Below, one piece after another: positions 20,019 through 21,502 of a stretch of 21,502 nucleotides of DNA; the stretch's first letter is position 1, and each line of letters opens with the position of its first letter. The DNA comes from VRUE01 sp035605695 (lineage in GTDB: Bacteria > Actinomycetota > Thermoleophilia > Solirubrobacterales > 70-9), in the NCBI GenBank assembly GCA_035605695.1, contig DATNGZ010000025.1, forward strand, positions 1-21,502, given 5' to 3'. The notes under the pieces were generated by a model, which saw only the letters and a program-made list of their open reading frames with translations, did not search any database and was not told the origin of the DNA. The position numbers and the translations under genes were made by a program.

Positions 20019-20025
20019 CGCTACT
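20014..20025. terminator. Bidirectional stop-codon palindrome (FAH / SDR)
   Basis: AGTAGCGCTACT is a perfect 12-bp palindrome containing the rightward TAG (20016-20018) and the leftward TAG (complement 20021-20023). GCG (20011-20013) and CGC (20027-20029) extend it to nine pairs with one bulged base. Confidence 0.4.
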
Positions 20026-20752
20026 GCGCCTGGCGGTGCACGTCGGCGGCGGTCGCCTGATCGCGCGGGCGGACGACGATCTCGTCGACGTTGACGTGCG
20101 ATGGCTGCGCCAGCGCCCAGCGGATGCACTCGGCGACGTCCTCGGCGCGCAGCGGCTCCATCCCCTCATAGACGCGCCGCGCCGCCGCCTCGTCGCCGCC
20201 GAAGCGGACCAGGGAGAACTCGGTCTCGACCATGCCTGGGGCGACCTCGGTGAAACGGATCGGCTCTCCGAGGTGCTCGAGCCGCAGCACCCGCAGCAGC
20301 GCCCGCTGGGCGTGCTTGGCGGCGTTGTAGCCGGCGCCGCCGCGGTAGGTCTCGATCGCGGCGATGCTGGTCACGGTGACGACGTGGCCGTCGCCCGAGG
20401 CAACCAGCAACGGCAGCAGCGCCTTGGTCATCCGCATCGTCCCCATCACGTTCGACTCGTACATCTGCAGCCACTTCTCTTCATCGGCCTCGGCGAGCGA
20501 ATCGAGGCCGAGCGCGCCGCCGGCGTTGTTGATGAGCACGTCGCAGTCCGCCACGCGATCCGCGAACGCGGCAGCCGAGTCTGGATCGGCGACGTCGAGA
20601 GCGATGGCTTCGCCGCCGATCTCAGCCGCCAGCGCCTCGAGCCGATCGAGCCGCCGCGCGCCGAGGACCGTCCGGTACCCCTCGCCGGCCAGCGCCCGCG
20701 CCGTCGCCGCGCCGATGCCGCTGGAAGCGCCGGTGATCACCGCGGTTCGCAT
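20021..20752 (-). CDS. Short-chain dehydrogenase/reductase, YdfG-like
   Basis: A 243-residue classical SDR. TGASSGIG (7-14) binds the dinucleotide, and Arg33-Arg34 after strand 2 (GARRLDR) favours NADP over NAD. NNAG lies at 75-78, Asn101 in ESNVMG, and the catalytic Ser129, Tyr142 and Lys146 (GYNAAK) are all present. GMVETEF (173-179) is the usual post-active-site loop. The overall pattern is closest to the YdfG/3-hydroxy acid dehydrogenase group. ATG 20750-20752 sits directly before the first strand. Its start is divergent from the SRPBCC gene across a 55-base gap, so the two may share a regulatory region. Substrate unknown. Confidence 0.88.
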   Translation of the reverse strand: MRTAVITGASSGIGAATARALAGEGYRTVLGARRLDRLEALAAEIGGEAIALDVADPDSAAAFADRVADCDVLINNAGGALGLDSLAEADEEKWLQMYESNVMGTMRMTKALLPLLVASGDGHVVTVTSIAAIETYRGGAGYNAAKHAQRALLRVLRLEHLGEPIRFTEVAPGMVETEFSLVRFGGDEAAARRVYEGMEPLRAEDVAECIRWALAQPSHVNVDEIVVRPRDQATAADVHRQAQ

Positions 20753-20807
20753 CGCCGCCGACCTTAGCGGCTGCGATCAAAGCGGTCGTCCGGACTAGGG
20801 TCCTCGC

Positions 20808-21284
20808 ATGAACGACCGGCCCCGCCCCAACGAGATAACGGTCTCCTCCCACCTTGACGCGACGCCCACCCAGGCCTGGGATCGGGTGATCACCCCGGAG
20901 GGCATCAGGGACGAGATGCACCCGTACCTGCGGATGACGTTTCCACCCGGCGTCGAGCAGCTCAATCCCGAGAGCATCGAGCTGGGCAAGAAGATCGGCC
21001 GCAGCTGGATCCTCCTCTTTGGCCTGCTCCCCTTCGACTACGACGACATAACCCTGGTTAGGCTCGAACCCGGCCACGGCTTCCTCGAGCAATCGCAGAT
21101 GCTGAGCCAGCGCGTCTGGGAACACGAACGGACCATCGAGCCGGCCGCCCGGGGCGGCTGCCTGATCACCGACCGGGTCAGCTGGCAGCCGCGCTTTGGA
21201 CTCCCGGGCCGGCATCTCCGCCCTGTGATCGCCTGGTTCTTCCGCCACCGCCACAAGCGGCTCAAACGACATTTCGACGGCTAG
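20808..21284 (+). CDS. SRPBCC (START/polyketide cyclase-like) superfamily protein
   Basis: A 158-residue single-domain protein with the helix-grip pattern: ITVSSHLDATPTQAWDRVITPEGI (10-33) is the first strand and helix alpha1, hydrophobic/charged strands fill 55-128, and a long C-terminal helix (HLRPVIAWFFRHRHKRLKRHF, 136-156) closes the pocket. These proteins bind hydrophobic ligands in a central cavity and have varied roles. No catalytic residue can be assigned. The C-terminal helix is strongly basic. The ATG at 20808 follows a TAGGG site. The gene is divergent from the SDR, and a small hairpin follows its stop. Confidence 0.75.
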   Translation: MNDRPRPNEITVSSHLDATPTQAWDRVITPEGIRDEMHPYLRMTFPPGVEQLNPESIELGKKIGRSWILLFGLLPFDYDDITLVRLEPGHGFLEQSQMLSQRVWEHERTIEPAARGGCLITDRVSWQPRFGLPGRHLRPVIAWFFRHRHKRLKRHFDG

Positions 21285-21287
21285 GCC

Positions 21288-21303
21288 GACGGGGAAGACC
21301 GTC
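21288..21303 (+). terminator. Possible terminator hairpin after the SRPBCC gene
   Basis: GACGG (21288-21292) and CCGTC (21299-21303) pair around a six-base loop GGAAGA, three bases after the stop codon. There is no U-tract. The ~165 bases that follow up to 21470 hold no gene I can support. Confidence 0.35.
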
Positions 21304-21441
21304 AACGAGCCGGCGCCATTTCGCCGCGGAGCGTTCGACGAGCTGCGCCCAGGTCGACAGCCCGGCTCCGCTCGCCGAGCTGATGCCGCTTCCTGCATCG
21401 GCGCTGACCATGGCACACCACACCATCCTCATAAAACATCT

Positions 21442-21456
21442 AAGTGTTGAAAACTT
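21442..21456. promoter_or_regulatory. Operator-like imperfect palindrome before the truncated gene
   Basis: AAGTGTTGAAAACTT matches its own reverse complement at 12 of 15 positions. It sits in the most AT-rich stretch of the right end, 14 bases before a probable GTG start. The form is that of a dimeric winged-helix repressor site (ArsR or MarR type), perhaps self-regulation by the next gene. Confidence 0.4.
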
Positions 21457-21470
21457 CATAGAGTGAGGCC

Positions 21471-21502
21471 GTGAAGGCCGCCGAGGAAAAAGGCTGGGTA
21501 CC
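21471..21502 (+). CDS. Start of an unidentified gene, cut by the window edge
   Basis: A GTG at 21471, preceded by GAGTGAGG (21461-21468), opens a frame reading MKAAEEKGWV before the window ends. Ten codons are too few for any family call. The upstream palindrome and ribosome-binding-like site are the reason for listing it. Confidence 0.35.
   Translation, partial: MKAAEEKGWV

Noticed and set aside
20622..21416. Minus-strand 264-codon open frame opposite the SRPBCC gene
   Set aside because: It crosses the SDR and SRPBCC genes, which have recognisable folds; its composition is that of a shadow frame.
21262..21459. Minus-strand 65-codon open frame in the right-end gap
   Set aside because: Codon use in its middle is plausible for this genome, but it overlaps the palindrome and the end of the SRPBCC gene, has no homologue I recognise and no good ribosome site. 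Left uncalled.
1..21502. Search for tRNA, rRNA, CRISPR, IS ends, integrase or phage genes
   Set aside because: None seen. The direct similarity between epimerases A and B is gene duplication, not a mobile repeat.

Overview
The window is GC-rich chromosomal DNA, densely packed on both strands, with frequent GTG and TTG starts, several start/stop overlaps and no coding gap longer than about 190 bases. Gene content points to an actinobacterium: a single-chain PafBC-type double WYL regulator, an F420/FMN split-barrel protein, a DUF1906 secreted protein and an actinobacterial-type ArsC. Thermoleophilia/Solirubrobacterales is my best guess from the look of the proteins, not a demonstrated placement. 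I found no tRNA, rRNA, CRISPR array, IS element or phage gene.

Region 1 (1-5950) is a cell-surface glycan locus. A truncated polytopic GT-C-like transferase reads leftward off the edge. A tightly coupled rightward operon follows: two tandem CDP-paratose/tyvelose 2-epimerase-like proteins, a polyprenyl-phosphate GT2 glycosyltransferase and a class I methyltransferase. It converges, with a 33-base 3' overlap, on a leftward pair: a secreted clan GH-A-like hydrolase and an ALG5-like GT2.

Region 2 (6035-11250) is a leftward run: a PPOX/F420 split-barrel protein, a secreted DUF1906 protein, a membrane-anchored penicillin acylase-family Ntn hydrolase and a metallo-beta-lactamase-fold hydrolase. The last two genes overlap by about 149 bases.

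Region 3 (11248-14662) has the fused PafBC-like regulator divergent from a small membrane protein, whose promoters seem to share overlapping -10 elements, and then a YhaM-like OB+HD 3'-5' exoribonuclease.

Region 4 (14699-17158) is a toxic-ion defence island. Two fluoride channel genes (crcB pair) read left and a three-gene arsenic operon (arsR, aquaporin, arsC; no arsenite pump) reads right. The 167 bases between them hold a fluoride riboswitch, an SD-sequestering platform, a likely crcB -10, and a 22-bp perfect palindrome that looks like the ArsR operator over the arsR promoter. RNA sensing of fluoride and protein sensing of arsenite thus sit back to back.

Region 5 (17166-21502) contains an uncharacterised membrane-anchored P-loop NTPase with TPR-like repeats (the best candidate here for an undescribed signalling or defence protein), a fumarylacetoacetate hydrolase-family enzyme, a short-chain dehydrogenase, an SRPBCC protein, and the first codons of a gene preceded by an operator-like palindrome.

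A recurring pattern is worth noting: at all three closely spaced convergent gene pairs (13.66, 17.16 and 20.02 kb) the two stop codons lie in the two arms of one small inverted repeat, as if each served as a compact bidirectional terminator.
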